Part shown: one piece after another, positions 17,719 through 25,159 of the stretch
Layout of the letters: each line of letters opens with the position of its first letter
How positions within the stretch are numbered: the stretch's first letter is position 1
Origin: Streptomyces zingiberis
GTDB taxonomy: Bacteria > Actinomycetota > Actinomycetes > Streptomycetales > Streptomycetaceae
Length of the DNA stretch: 64,000 nucleotides
Assembly (NCBI RefSeq): GCF_012034935.1
Contig: NZ_JAATEN010000016.1
Coordinates: 1-64,000 of the forward strand
Direction of reading: 5' to 3'
Program-made: the position numbers and the translations under genes
Notes under the pieces: generated by a model
The model's input: only the letters and a program-made list of their open reading frames with translations
Told to the model about the DNA's origin: nothing
Databases searched by the model: none

Positions 17719-18250
17719 GAGGCGGGGCGGCGGGCACCGGTCACCGGTCACCGGTCACCGAAGCAGGCTTCAGCGGGCGCCGGCCGCGGCCCCGCACCTC
17801 ACCGCGGCGGAGCCCGGTCCGGACGCGCCGGGCCCGCGGGCCCCGCCCCGGACCGGCGAGGGGCGCGCCGCGCCGGCGCCCCCTCCGTGCGGGCGCGCCG
17901 CGGCCCGCCACGCGAGCCCGTCTCGCTCCGGGCCCGCCCGCGGCCGGCCGGGTTCTCCCACCCGCGCGGGGTTGTCCCCCACCGACCCGCCTTCCCTCCC
18001 GGGGAATTCGACCGCGGCACGGCACCCGGACCCGAACACCCCGGCGATCCGCCGCAGTCCGTGCGGCCGGGCCCGTTACGCCCGGGGCCTCCCCGCCGTT
18101 GAACCGAGCGTCCGTTTGATTACCCGTCTCCAGCCGCCGCCCCGGGGGGCGCCCGGCTCCCCGCCGCCCACCGCCCGCTCCGGGACCTCCCGGCGCGTGG
18201 TGAGCGGCGCGGGGTGAGCACGGCCGGGGACCCGCGCGGAGGAGGACGGC
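17719..18250. other. Intergenic region before the second ABC exporter
   Basis: About 530 bases, extremely GC-rich from 17770 to 18100, with no gene I can support. It begins with a 7-base tandem repeat (17735-17760). The segment around 18105-18130 is relatively AT-rich and may hold the exporter promoter. Confidence 0.45.
17735..17760. repeat. Tandem CACCGGT repeat
   Basis: CACCGGT is repeated 3.7 times without mismatch, starting 17 bases after the matR stop codon. Each pair of units contains GGTCACC, so the tract is also a chain of overlapping dyads. Confidence 0.6.
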
Positions 18251-20362
18251 GTGGAGCGATCGGTACAGGACGCGCAGCCGGAGCCGGCCGGTTCGGCCGA
18301 GCCGGAGGGAAGCCCCGGCCCCGGGGAACCGGAACCCGCGATCCCCGGGGAGGAGGCGTCCGGCAGGGAGCGGCGGAAGCGGAACGGGCGGGAGCGGGAG
18401 CGGGAGGAAGCCGACGGCGGTTCGACCTCGGCGAGTGAGCGGCTGCTGTTCGGCGGGCGGCTCGTCTACGACACCAGCTGGGCCGCGCATGAGCGGAGCC
18501 GCTACGCGCTCCCGCTCCGCACGATGGCCGCCACGCTCCCCCGGCTGATGGCGATGGCGGTGCGCATGTCCTGGCAGGCCGACCGGCGGGCCACCCTCGC
18601 GGTCGCGCTCGCGGAGACCGGACGGGGGGCCACGCAGGCGGTGGGCCTGCTCGGCATCAACGCCCTGCTGACGGTGCTGCTCGGGGGCGGCGGCCTGGAG
18701 GGCCGGCTGCGCGCCGCCCTGCCCGTCGTCCTGTTCGTCGCGGGGGCCGCCGCCGCGGGCGCGCTGTGCTCGGCGGCGTCGACCCGGTTCGCCGGCCCGC
18801 TGGAGCCCCGGGTGGAGCGGCTGGCACGGGAGATGTACCTGGAGCGGGCCTACCGGGTCGAGATGGCGGCCATGGAGGACGAGGAGTTCCACCGGCTGCT
18901 GCAGTCCGCCCAGTTCGGCGCCGACTCGGCGCGGCGGATGGTGGGGCACTGCGTGGCCGTGATCTCCGGGCTGCTGTCGCTCGTCGCGGCGGGCGGTGTG
19001 CTGGCCGTTCTCCATCCGGTCCTGCTGCCGATGCTGGTGGTGATGGTCGTGCCCAGCGCCTGGGCCTCGCTGACCGTGGCCCGCCGCCGGTACCGCTCCT
19101 TCCACCGCTGGCTCCAGCACGTCCGGGCGTCGACCATGCTCTCCATGCTGCTGACCGACACCGACGCGGCGGCGGAGGTGCGGGTGCACGGGGTGGGCCC
19201 CTTCCTCCTGGAGCACTTCCGCGGCATGTCCCTGGCCGCGGAGGAGGAGCAGACCCGGCTGGCCCGGCTGGCCGCCCGCGCGGGGCTGCTCGCCTCCGCG
19301 CTGACCGGCATGGTCGGCCTGGCCACGTACTCGCTGCTGGCCTGGCTGCTGTGGAGCGGGGCCATGGCGCTGGCGGGTGCCGGGGCGGCGGTGATGGCGA
19401 TCCGCACCGGCACCGGTGCCCTCGACGGGCTGATCCGCCGGATCAACTACCTGCACGAGGAGTCCCTGCACGTGGCGGATCTGCAACGGCTGCTGAGGGA
19501 GTCCGACGACCGCCAGATCCCGGCCGGTGGCCGGCGGCTGCCGGACCGGGTGAGGGAGATCAGGCTGGAGAACGTCTCCTTCGCCTATCCCGGTTCCGAG
19601 GGCACCCCGGTGCTGCGGGACGTCAGCCTGACCGTGCCGCTGGGCCGGGTCGTCGCGCTGGTCGGCGAGAACGGTTCCGGGAAGACCACCCTGGTCAAGC
19701 TGTTGTGCGGGCTGTACGCACCCGTGCGGGGGCGGATCCTGTGGGACGGGACGGACGCGGCCGGGGCGGACCGGCAGGCGGTCTTCGGGCGGTTCGCCGT
19801 CGTCGCCCAGGACCATTTCCGCTGGCCGATGACGGCGCGCGTCAACGTCGCGATCTCCGACACCTCCGCGCCGCCCTGCGACCGGCGGCTGGCCGCGGCG
19901 GCCGAGCACGCGGGGGTGGACTTCGCCGAGGGTCTCCCGCGCGGCTGGGACACCCTGCTGTCCCGCACCTTCAAGGGCGGCCACCAGCTCTCCGGCGGCC
20001 AGTGGCAGCGGCTGGGCATCGCCCGCGCCCGGTACCGGGACGGCGAGATCCTCGTCGTGGACGAGCCCACGGCCGCCCTCGACGCCAAGGCCGAGGAGCG
20101 GGTCTTCCGCCAGATCCGCCGGCTCGCCGACGCCGGGCAGACGATCGTGCTGATCACCCACCGCATGGCCTCGGTCCGCCACGCGGACCTGATCCACGTC
20201 CTGCACGAGGGCGAACTGGTCGAGTCCGGTTCGCCCGCCGAGCTGCTGGCCCGGCCGGGAGGCCGCTTCCGCGAGCTGTACGAACTCCAGGCCGCCGCCT
20301 TCGGCCGGGGCCCCGCGGCGGCGGACGTCCCGGAGCCACGGCCCGCCGGCGGGCGCCCGTGA
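18251..20362 (+). CDS. ABC transporter, fused permease and ATPase
   Basis: A 703-residue exporter-type protein. The first 60 residues are charged and probably disordered (RERRKRNGREREREEADGG). A membrane domain of about six helices spans residues 110-400; its sequence departs from standard multidrug exporters. The ATPase domain is complete: Walker A GENGSGKTT near 471, signature LSGGQWQR near 580, Walker B ILVVDEPTAALD near 600 and H-loop ITHRMAS. The start is a GTG at 18251 preceded by GGAGGAGG. Exporters of this shape often serve peptide natural products, but no precursor or modifying enzyme is nearby, so the substrate is unknown. A hairpin terminator follows, suggesting a single-gene unit. 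Confidence 0.85.
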   Translation: MERSVQDAQPEPAGSAEPEGSPGPGEPEPAIPGEEASGRERRKRNGREREREEADGGSTSASERLLFGGRLVYDTSWAAHERSRYALPLRTMAATLPRLMAMAVRMSWQADRRATLAVALAETGRGATQAVGLLGINALLTVLLGGGGLEGRLRAALPVVLFVAGAAAAGALCSAASTRFAGPLEPRVERLAREMYLERAYRVEMAAMEDEEFHRLLQSAQFGADSARRMVGHCVAVISGLLSLVAAGGVLAVLHPVLLPMLVVMVVPSAWASLTVARRRYRSFHRWLQHVRASTMLSMLLTDTDAAAEVRVHGVGPFLLEHFRGMSLAAEEEQTRLARLAARAGLLASALTGMVGLATYSLLAWLLWSGAMALAGAGAAVMAIRTGTGALDGLIRRINYLHEESLHVADLQRLLRESDDRQIPAGGRRLPDRVREIRLENVSFAYPGSEGTPVLRDVSLTVPLGRVVALVGENGSGKTTLVKLLCGLYAPVRGRILWDGTDAAGADRQAVFGRFAVVAQDHFRWPMTARVNVAISDTSAPPCDRRLAAAAEHAGVDFAEGLPRGWDTLLSRTFKGGHQLSGGQWQRLGIARARYRDGEILVVDEPTAALDAKAEERVFRQIRRLADAGQTIVLITHRMASVRHADLIHVLHEGELVESGSPAELLARPGGRFRELYELQAAAFGRGPAAADVPEPRPAGGRP

Positions 20363-20388
20363 CCGGGCGTCCGGGTGCCCGCCGGACA

Positions 20389-20413
20389 CCGGTGGCACCG
20401 GGGGTGCCACCGG
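20389..20413 (+). terminator. Hairpin after the ABC exporter gene
   Basis: CCGGTGGCACC at 20389-20399 pairs perfectly with GGTGCCACCGG at 20403-20413 around a short G-rich loop. Confidence 0.65.
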
Positions 20414-20516
20414 GCTTCCGCCCCGAGCCATCACCCATGCCGGGCGCACGGGCGGAGGGGGCCGGTAATTCCGGTCGCGCGGTGGCGCCGATGGGATAGC
20501 CTGTTCGGGACTTCGC

Positions 20517-20535
20517 GTGGCAGGTTCTCTGCCAC
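20517..20535 (+). promoter_or_regulatory. Hairpin near the start of the drug-exporter leader
   Basis: GTGGCAG at 20517-20523 pairs perfectly with CTGCCAC at 20529-20535. It follows a possible -10 region (GATAGCCT near 20494), so it may lie at the 5' end of the leader RNA. Confidence 0.4.
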
Positions 20536-20557
20536 CCCGCTCGGCGCGCTCGGCGTC

Positions 20558-20602
20558 GACACGCACCGCGTGCCCTGATCGGGACACGCACCGCGTGCCC
20601 TG
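20558..20602 (+). repeat. Two perfect 20-base direct repeats, each containing a palindrome
   Basis: GACACGCACCGCGTGCCCTG occurs at 20558-20577 and again, without mismatch, at 20583-20602, separated by ATCGG. Each copy contains the dyad CACGC-ACC-GCGTG. The second copy ends 20 bases before the ATG of the leader ORF. They may be paired operators for a repressor, or two short RNA hairpins in the leader. Confidence 0.6.
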
Positions 20603-20622
20603 CCCGGAAGGAGGCGAGAGAC

Positions 20623-20697
20623 ATGGACCGTGCCGAATGCGTTGCGGCCATAGTTGCCTCCGGCCGTGTGCCCTCCCTCCTCTGCGGCGCGCGGTAG
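20623..20697 (+). CDS. 24-residue leader ORF upstream of the drug exporter
   Basis: ATG at 20623 follows a near-perfect ribosome binding site, AAGGAGG at 20608-20614 with 8-base spacing, and runs to TAG at 20695-20697. The peptide is MDRAECVAAIVASGRVPSLL followed by CGAR. It sits 335 bases upstream of the exporter start, whose own ribosome binding site is weak. The intervening RNA can form several alternative hairpins. This is the layout of a translation-controlled attenuator, in which ribosomes stalled on the leader by an antibiotic change the downstream fold. The role is inferred from layout; the peptide matches no leader I know. Confidence 0.6.
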   Translation: MDRAECVAAIVASGRVPSLLCGAR

Positions 20698-20725
20698 TTC
20701 TTCCCCCTTCTCGTTCCCTGTCCTC

Positions 20726-20759
20726 GGCATCGTCCTGAGATGCCGCGTCACGGGATGCC
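20726..20759 (+). promoter_or_regulatory. Mutually exclusive leader hairpins
   Basis: GGCATC at 20726-20731 can pair with GATGCC at 20739-20744 or with the second GATGCC at 20754-20759. The leader ORF ends 28 bases upstream, so a ribosome at its end could bias the choice. This is the kind of alternative pairing used in attenuators. Confidence 0.4.
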
Positions 20760-20761
20760 CT

Positions 20762-20790
20762 GGCCCGTGCGGTTCGCCGCCGCGCGGGCC
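20762..20790 (+). terminator. UUCG-capped hairpin in the exporter leader
   Basis: GGCCCG at 20762-20767 pairs with CGGGCC at 20785-20790, enclosing GCGG-TTCG-CCGC, a stem closed by a UUCG tetraloop. The self-complementary GGGCGCGCGCCC (20795-20806) and then CGGGCCCTTCTTTC follow. It could act as an attenuating terminator, though the T-rich stretch is short. Confidence 0.4.
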
Positions 20791-21031
20791 GCGGGGGCGC
20801 GCGCCCGAAGACGGGCCCTTCTTTCGCCGGTCACCGTGGTCTCGGCACGCTCCGTTCCACGGCCGGTGAGAGCACCGGCGTGAGTGACACGCGACTGGTG
20901 CGGCAAGCCCCGGGTGCTGTGCGCGGTTCCCGCTGCCCCACCGCCGTGCCGTGCCCTCGTGCTGCGTACACCGGCCCGTCACCACCGCGACCGTCCCGGC
21001 AGCACTTCGACACGAAACGTACGTGATCGCC

Positions 21032-22621
21032 ATGAGCAGGAAACATCCCGGAGGGGAATCCCTCCCGTCCGCCCCTTCCACGGCCCCCGGCCCTTCGGTG
21101 GCCGCCGGCCGTCCCCCGGACCGCGAGGTTCCCACCGCGCCCCCGGCCCCGACACCGGCACCGGCCCCGGCACCGGACCCGGATCCGCAGCGCTGGTGGG
21201 CACTGGCCGTCATCGCCCTCGCCCAGCTGATGGTGATCCTCGACGGCACCGTCGTGAACATCGCGCTGCCCTCCGCCCAGCGCGATCTCGGCATGTCGGA
21301 CGGGGACCGGCAGTGGGTGATCACCGCCTACACCCTGGCCTTCGGCGGGCTGCTGCTGCTCGGCGGCCGCGTCGCCGATCTGGTGGGCCGCAAACGCTCC
21401 TTCGTCATCGGCCTGGCCGGGTTCGCCGCGGCCTCCGCACTGGGCGGCGCGGCGGCCGGTCCCGGGATGCTGTTCACGGCGCGGGCCCTGCAAGGCGCGT
21501 TCGCCGCGATCCTGGCGCCCTCGGCCCTGTCACTGCTGACCACGACGTTCACCGACCCCAAGGAGCGGGCCAGGGCGTTCGGGGTGTACGGCGCGCTGGC
21601 CGGCGCCGGCAGCGCGGCCGGGCTGATCGTGGGCGGTCTGCTGACCGAGTATCTGACCTGGCGCTGGTCCTTGTACGTCAACGTGCCCATCACGCTGGCC
21701 GCCCTGCTCGGAGCGGTCGCCTTCCTGCGCGACCGCTCCGGCCGCCGGGGCGGGCACCTGGACGTGCCGGGCGCGCTGCTGGGCTGCGGCGGGCTCGTCG
21801 CCCTCGTGTACGGCTTCAGCGAGGCCGAACCTCGCGGCTGGTCCAGCCCCGCGGTGCTCACGCCGCTCGCGGCCGGCGTGATCCTGCTCGCGGCCTTCGT
21901 GCGGTGGCAGAGCCGCGCGGCGAGCCCGCTGCTGCCGCTGCGCATCGTCAAGGACCGTGTCCGAGCCGGATCGCTCGCGACGATGGGCCTGGCCACCATC
22001 GGCATGTTCGGCGTCTTCCTGTTCCTGACGTACTACCTCCAGGTCGTCCTCGGCTACCCGCCGGTGCGGACGGGCCTGGCCTTCCTGCCGATTTCGGCCG
22101 GTATCGTCATCGGGGCGACCCAGATCGCGGCCCGCCTCCTGCCCCGTACGGCGCCACGCATCGTGATGTCGTCCGGCATGGTGCTGGCCGCCGCCGGCAT
22201 GGTGCTGCTCAGCAGCCTGACCGTGCATGCGCGGTATGTCCCGCACGTACTGCCCGCCCTGCTGCTGCTCGGTCTGGGCATGGGCCTGACCTTCATGCCG
22301 GTCTACGCGACAGCCACGGCCGGCGTGCCCGCGCAGGACGCCGGTGTGGCCTCCGCCGTCCTCAACACCGTTCAGCAGATGGGCGCCTCGCTGGGCACCG
22401 TACTGCTCAACACCATCGCCACCGGCGCCACCGGCGTTTACGTCCACTCGCACCTGCGCGATCCGGCCGACGGAGGCGTGACCCTCGACGAAGGCATCGT
22501 GCACGGCTTCTCCGTCGCCTACCGGTGGTCGGCGGGCGTCCTGCTGCTCGCCGCCCTGGTCGCGGGCCTCACCGTGCGGCAGAAGACACCGGCCCACGCC
22601 GGACAGGACGCTCCGGCCTAG
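21032..22621 (+). CDS. DHA2-family 14-TMS drug exporter (MFS)
   Basis: A 529-residue proton-coupled drug exporter of the EmrB/QacA type. After a Pro/Ala-rich cytoplasmic tail of about 50 residues come 14 hydrophobic segments. The motifs LDGTVVNIALPSAQRDLG (TM1), GGRVADLVGRKR (motif A) and the Gly/Ala-rich motif C region (GVYGALAGAGSAAGLIVGG) are present. The ATG at 21032 has no strong ribosome binding site; in-frame upstream codons to 20951 show no homology. A 530-base structured leader with its own small ORF precedes it, and the FBP/FusB-like gene follows after 52 bases, so both are probably induced together by a ribosome-targeting drug (inference). Substrate unknown. Confidence 0.9.
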   Translation: MSRKHPGGESLPSAPSTAPGPSVAAGRPPDREVPTAPPAPTPAPAPAPDPDPQRWWALAVIALAQLMVILDGTVVNIALPSAQRDLGMSDGDRQWVITAYTLAFGGLLLLGGRVADLVGRKRSFVIGLAGFAAASALGGAAAGPGMLFTARALQGAFAAILAPSALSLLTTTFTDPKERARAFGVYGALAGAGSAAGLIVGGLLTEYLTWRWSLYVNVPITLAALLGAVAFLRDRSGRRGGHLDVPGALLGCGGLVALVYGFSEAEPRGWSSPAVLTPLAAGVILLAAFVRWQSRAASPLLPLRIVKDRVRAGSLATMGLATIGMFGVFLFLTYYLQVVLGYPPVRTGLAFLPISAGIVIGATQIAARLLPRTAPRIVMSSGMVLAAAGMVLLSSLTVHARYVPHVLPALLLLGLGMGLTFMPVYATATAGVPAQDAGVASAVLNTVQQMGASLGTVLLNTIATGATGVYVHSHLRDPADGGVTLDEGIVHGFSVAYRWSAGVLLLAALVAGLTVRQKTPAHAGQDAPA

Positions 22622-22673
22622 CGAACCGGGGCCGTGTCCGCCACCGCCCATCTCACCCCTCGAAGGATTCTCC

Positions 22674-23171
22674 GTGAAACCCCTGACCGAGCACGACATC
22701 CGTACCTCGTTCGTCAACTGCTCGAAGGGCCAGGCCAAACGCCTCCCCCTGCCCAAGAACCTGACGGACCTCGACCACTGGGACGATCTGGACTTCCTGG
22801 GCTGGTTCGACTTGTCCGCGCCCCATCGCAGCTATCTCGTCGTCGAACGCGCCGGCGAACTCGTCGGCCTGTCCCTGCGCGCCGTCTCCGGCAGCCGCGG
22901 TTTCCTGCGCCGCAGCATGTGCGCGCTGTGCCTGACCACGCATCCCGGCAGTGGCATCTCCCTCATGACCGCCCCCAAGGCGGGCCCGGCAGGCCGTGAA
23001 GGCAACTCGGTGGGCCTCTACATCTGCTCCGACCTGGACTGCTCGTTGTACGTCCGGGGCAGGAAGAAGGCGGCACCGGGCGGGCGCATGGAGGAGTCCC
23101 TCACCGTCGAGGAGCAGATCGAGCGCCTGTGCGGCAACCTCGACGCGTTCGTGGAGCGGGTCCTCCGCTGA
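22674..23171 (+). CDS. FBP domain (FusB-like, EF-G-binding) zinc-finger protein
   Basis: A 165-residue protein starting with GTG after AAGGATTCTCC. The C-terminal half has the treble-clef zinc-finger pattern CALC (residues about 83-86) and CSDLDC (about 119-124), with the intervening TTHPGSGISLM and the LYVRGRKK segment that defines the FBP domain. Known relatives (FusB/FusC, and FBP of Listeria) bind elongation factor G and release it from stalled ribosomes, giving fusidic-acid tolerance. It lies 52 bases after the drug exporter and before a terminator, so export and ribosome protection appear coupled. The protein is shorter than staphylococcal FusB (about 213 residues), as is usual for actinobacterial members. 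Confidence 0.85.
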   Translation: MKPLTEHDIRTSFVNCSKGQAKRLPLPKNLTDLDHWDDLDFLGWFDLSAPHRSYLVVERAGELVGLSLRAVSGSRGFLRRSMCALCLTTHPGSGISLMTAPKAGPAGREGNSVGLYICSDLDCSLYVRGRKKAAPGGRMEESLTVEEQIERLCGNLDAFVERVLR

Positions 23172-23507
23172 GACCGGCGGGAGAAGCCCGTCAATGACCC
23201 GAATGCCACGAACGGGCCGACGGCCGTTCGGTGGCCGGGCGCAGGTCGGCGCTGCTGGTGAGCCGGCCGGCGAGGAGGTCGCCGGCGCAGCACATGGACG
23301 ACCGCGTTGTGCGCCGGGGGCCGCGGCGCTCCTTGCGGACTCCCGGCACAACGAGGGGGGCCGGCCCGGCCGGCCCCCCTCCCCGTCCACCTGGCGGCCC
23401 TCCGGTTTTCTCCGGGAATTCTGCCGGTTTTCTCAGAGCTTTCTCACCCCGGCCCGGTTGTCTGGGGCGCGCCGGAAGGACCGGAGCACCACGACCGAGG
23501 AGGCGGG
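23172..23507. other. Intergenic region with terminator before the VTC operon
   Basis: About 335 bases. The hairpin at 23353-23381 ends the exporter/FBP unit. The more AT-rich stretch TTTTCTCCGGGAATTCTGCCGG... near 23405-23445 is the likely promoter of the VTC operon. Confidence 0.5.
23353..23381 (+). terminator. Hairpin after the FBP gene
   Basis: GAGGGGGGCCGG at 23353-23364 pairs perfectly with CCGGCCCCCCTC at 23370-23381 around a 5-base loop. Confidence 0.7.
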
Positions 23508-24485
23508 TTGGAGTCACGACCCGAGCGGGCCGCGAGCCCGGAGGCACGGGGGCGGGAAGCCCCTGACAGGCCCGGAGGCCGGGCCGGAGCCGGCGATACG
23601 CCCGGCGGAGACAGCGGTGAACGGACGGCGCGGGCGGCGGACCGGCTGCGCTCCTTCAACCGATTCGAGCTGAAGTACCTCGTCCCCGTCGAGGAGGCGG
23701 CGGACATCCGCGACGAGCTGGCCGGGCGCATGGACCACGATCCCCACAGCCCTGCCGGCGGTTACGGGGTGTGGAGTCTCTACTACGACACCCCGGGGCT
23801 GCGGTTCTACTGGGAGAAGATCGAAGGGCTGAAGTTCCGGCGCAAGCTGCGCGTCCGGCACTACGGCGCCCCGGAGACGGTGACCGACGACTCGCCGGTC
23901 TGTGTGGAGATCAAACAACGCGTCAACCGCGTCACCCAGAAGCGCCGCGTCACCCTCCCTTACGCCACCGCCCGCCGGTTGTGCGACGGGCGGGAAATGA
24001 TCGGCCACGCGGCGGGGGAGAGCGCCTTCCTCCAGGAAGTGCTGGAACTCGTCGTGCGGCTGGACCTGCGGCCCACCGCGATCACCGGCTACCAGCGCGA
24101 GGCACTGGTCGGCCGGGGTATGGACAGTGGGCTGCGCGTCACCCTCGACCGGCGCGTCCGTGGCCGGGACCGCGACTTCCACCTGGGCACGCCCACCCCG
24201 GAGAACCGGTTCACCATCCCGCCGCACCTGGCGGTGATGGAGGTCAAGGTCAACGAGCGCACCCCGTACTGGATCACCGATCTGGCCGCCCGGCGGAATC
24301 TCTCACTGATCCGCGTCTCCAAGTACGTCCAGTCGATCGAGGCGTTCGGCAAGGCGCCCCGGTCCGTCTTCCACATCCGCGAATCCGACCATCCGTCCCC
24401 CACCCTCCCCGGCCGTCCGTCGAACGGACAGCCGACTGCGCGTCACGCCTCCGCGTCCGCGCACCTGAAAGCAGGAGCCCGGTGA
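23508..24485 (+). CDS. VTC-domain polyphosphate polymerase family protein
   Basis: About 325 residues. The VTC tunnel fold is recognisable: RFELKYLVP, SLYYDTPGLRFYWEKIEGLKFRRKLRVRHYG with its basic residues, CVEIKQRVNRVTQKRRVTLP, and the late VMEVKVNERTPYWI acidic/basic strand. In yeast Vtc4 this fold makes polyphosphate from ATP; bacterial members often sit beside DUF4956 and CotH genes, as here. The start is uncertain: I chose a TTG at 23508, four bases after GAGGAGG, since residues before about 45 of this version are already low-complexity. The stop overlaps the next start (GTGA), so the operon is translationally coupled. Confidence 0.82.
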   Translation: MESRPERAASPEARGREAPDRPGGRAGAGDTPGGDSGERTARAADRLRSFNRFELKYLVPVEEAADIRDELAGRMDHDPHSPAGGYGVWSLYYDTPGLRFYWEKIEGLKFRRKLRVRHYGAPETVTDDSPVCVEIKQRVNRVTQKRRVTLPYATARRLCDGREMIGHAAGESAFLQEVLELVVRLDLRPTAITGYQREALVGRGMDSGLRVTLDRRVRGRDRDFHLGTPTPENRFTIPPHLAVMEVKVNERTPYWITDLAARRNLSLIRVSKYVQSIEAFGKAPRSVFHIRESDHPSPTLPGRPSNGQPTARHASASAHLKAGAR

Positions 24486-25159
24486 ACTTCGAACTCCAGG
24501 AACTCAGCGGCACGTTCAGCGTCACCGACGTGATCGTGGCCATGACGCTGTCGTTCGTCCTGTCCACGCTGATCGGTTACGTCTACCGGTACACGCACCG
24601 CAACATCTCCTACAGCCAGACCTATGTGCAGACCCTGGTCATCGTCGGCATGGTCGTGGCGCTGATCATGCTGGTCGTCGGGTCCAATCTCGCCCGTGCG
24701 TTCTCCCTGGTCGGCGCGTTGTCCGTGATCCGGTTCCGGAACGCGATCAAGGAGACCCGGGATGTCGGCTTCGTCTTCCTGGCGATGGCGATCGGCATGG
24801 CGTGCGGGGCCCGTTTCTACAGCCTGGCGGCGGTGGCCGCGGTGGTCATCTGCGTGGTCATCGTGGTGATGTCCAAGTTCAACTGGTTCCAGTTGTCCAT
24901 CCAGCGTCAGGTCGTCAAGGTGCAGCTGCCGGCCGGCGAGGACCACACCCCGGCCATCCGCGACGTCCTCATCCGCTACACCTCCGAGTTCGAGCTGGTC
25001 TCCACCGAGACCATCCGTGGCGGCGCCCTGGTCGAGGTGTTCTACACGGTACGCATGAAGAAGGGGCACGAACCGGGCGAACTGGTCTCCGCGTTGCAGG
25101 AACGCACCTCCGGCCAGCGGGTGACCGTACTGACCGGCTACGACCAGACGGATCTCTGA
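24482..25159 (+). CDS. DUF4956 membrane protein
   Basis: 225 residues. The first 130 hold about four membrane segments (VIVAMTLSFVLSTLIGYVY; TLVIVGMVVALIMLVVG; VGFVFLAMAIGMACG; SLAAVAAVVICVVIVVMS). The loop ARAFSLVGALSVIRFRNAIKE is the strongly conserved signature of the family, with SxIRFR. A soluble C-terminal domain of about 80 residues follows. GTG at 24482 overlaps the VTC stop by four bases, and its own stop overlaps the CotH start (TGATG). Members of this family accompany VTC proteins and may form a channel or anchor at the membrane; the exact role is unknown. Confidence 0.85.
   Translation: MNFELQELSGTFSVTDVIVAMTLSFVLSTLIGYVYRYTHRNISYSQTYVQTLVIVGMVVALIMLVVGSNLARAFSLVGALSVIRFRNAIKETRDVGFVFLAMAIGMACGARFYSLAAVAAVVICVVIVVMSKFNWFQLSIQRQVVKVQLPAGEDHTPAIRDVLIRYTSEFELVSTETIRGGALVEVFYTVRMKKGHEPGELVSALQERTSGQRVTVLTGYDQTDL

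Noticed and set aside
17741..20587. 948-codon minus-strand frame opposite the second ABC exporter
   Set aside because: His/Gln/Gly/Pro-rich low-complexity translation; the plus strand has full ABC motifs.
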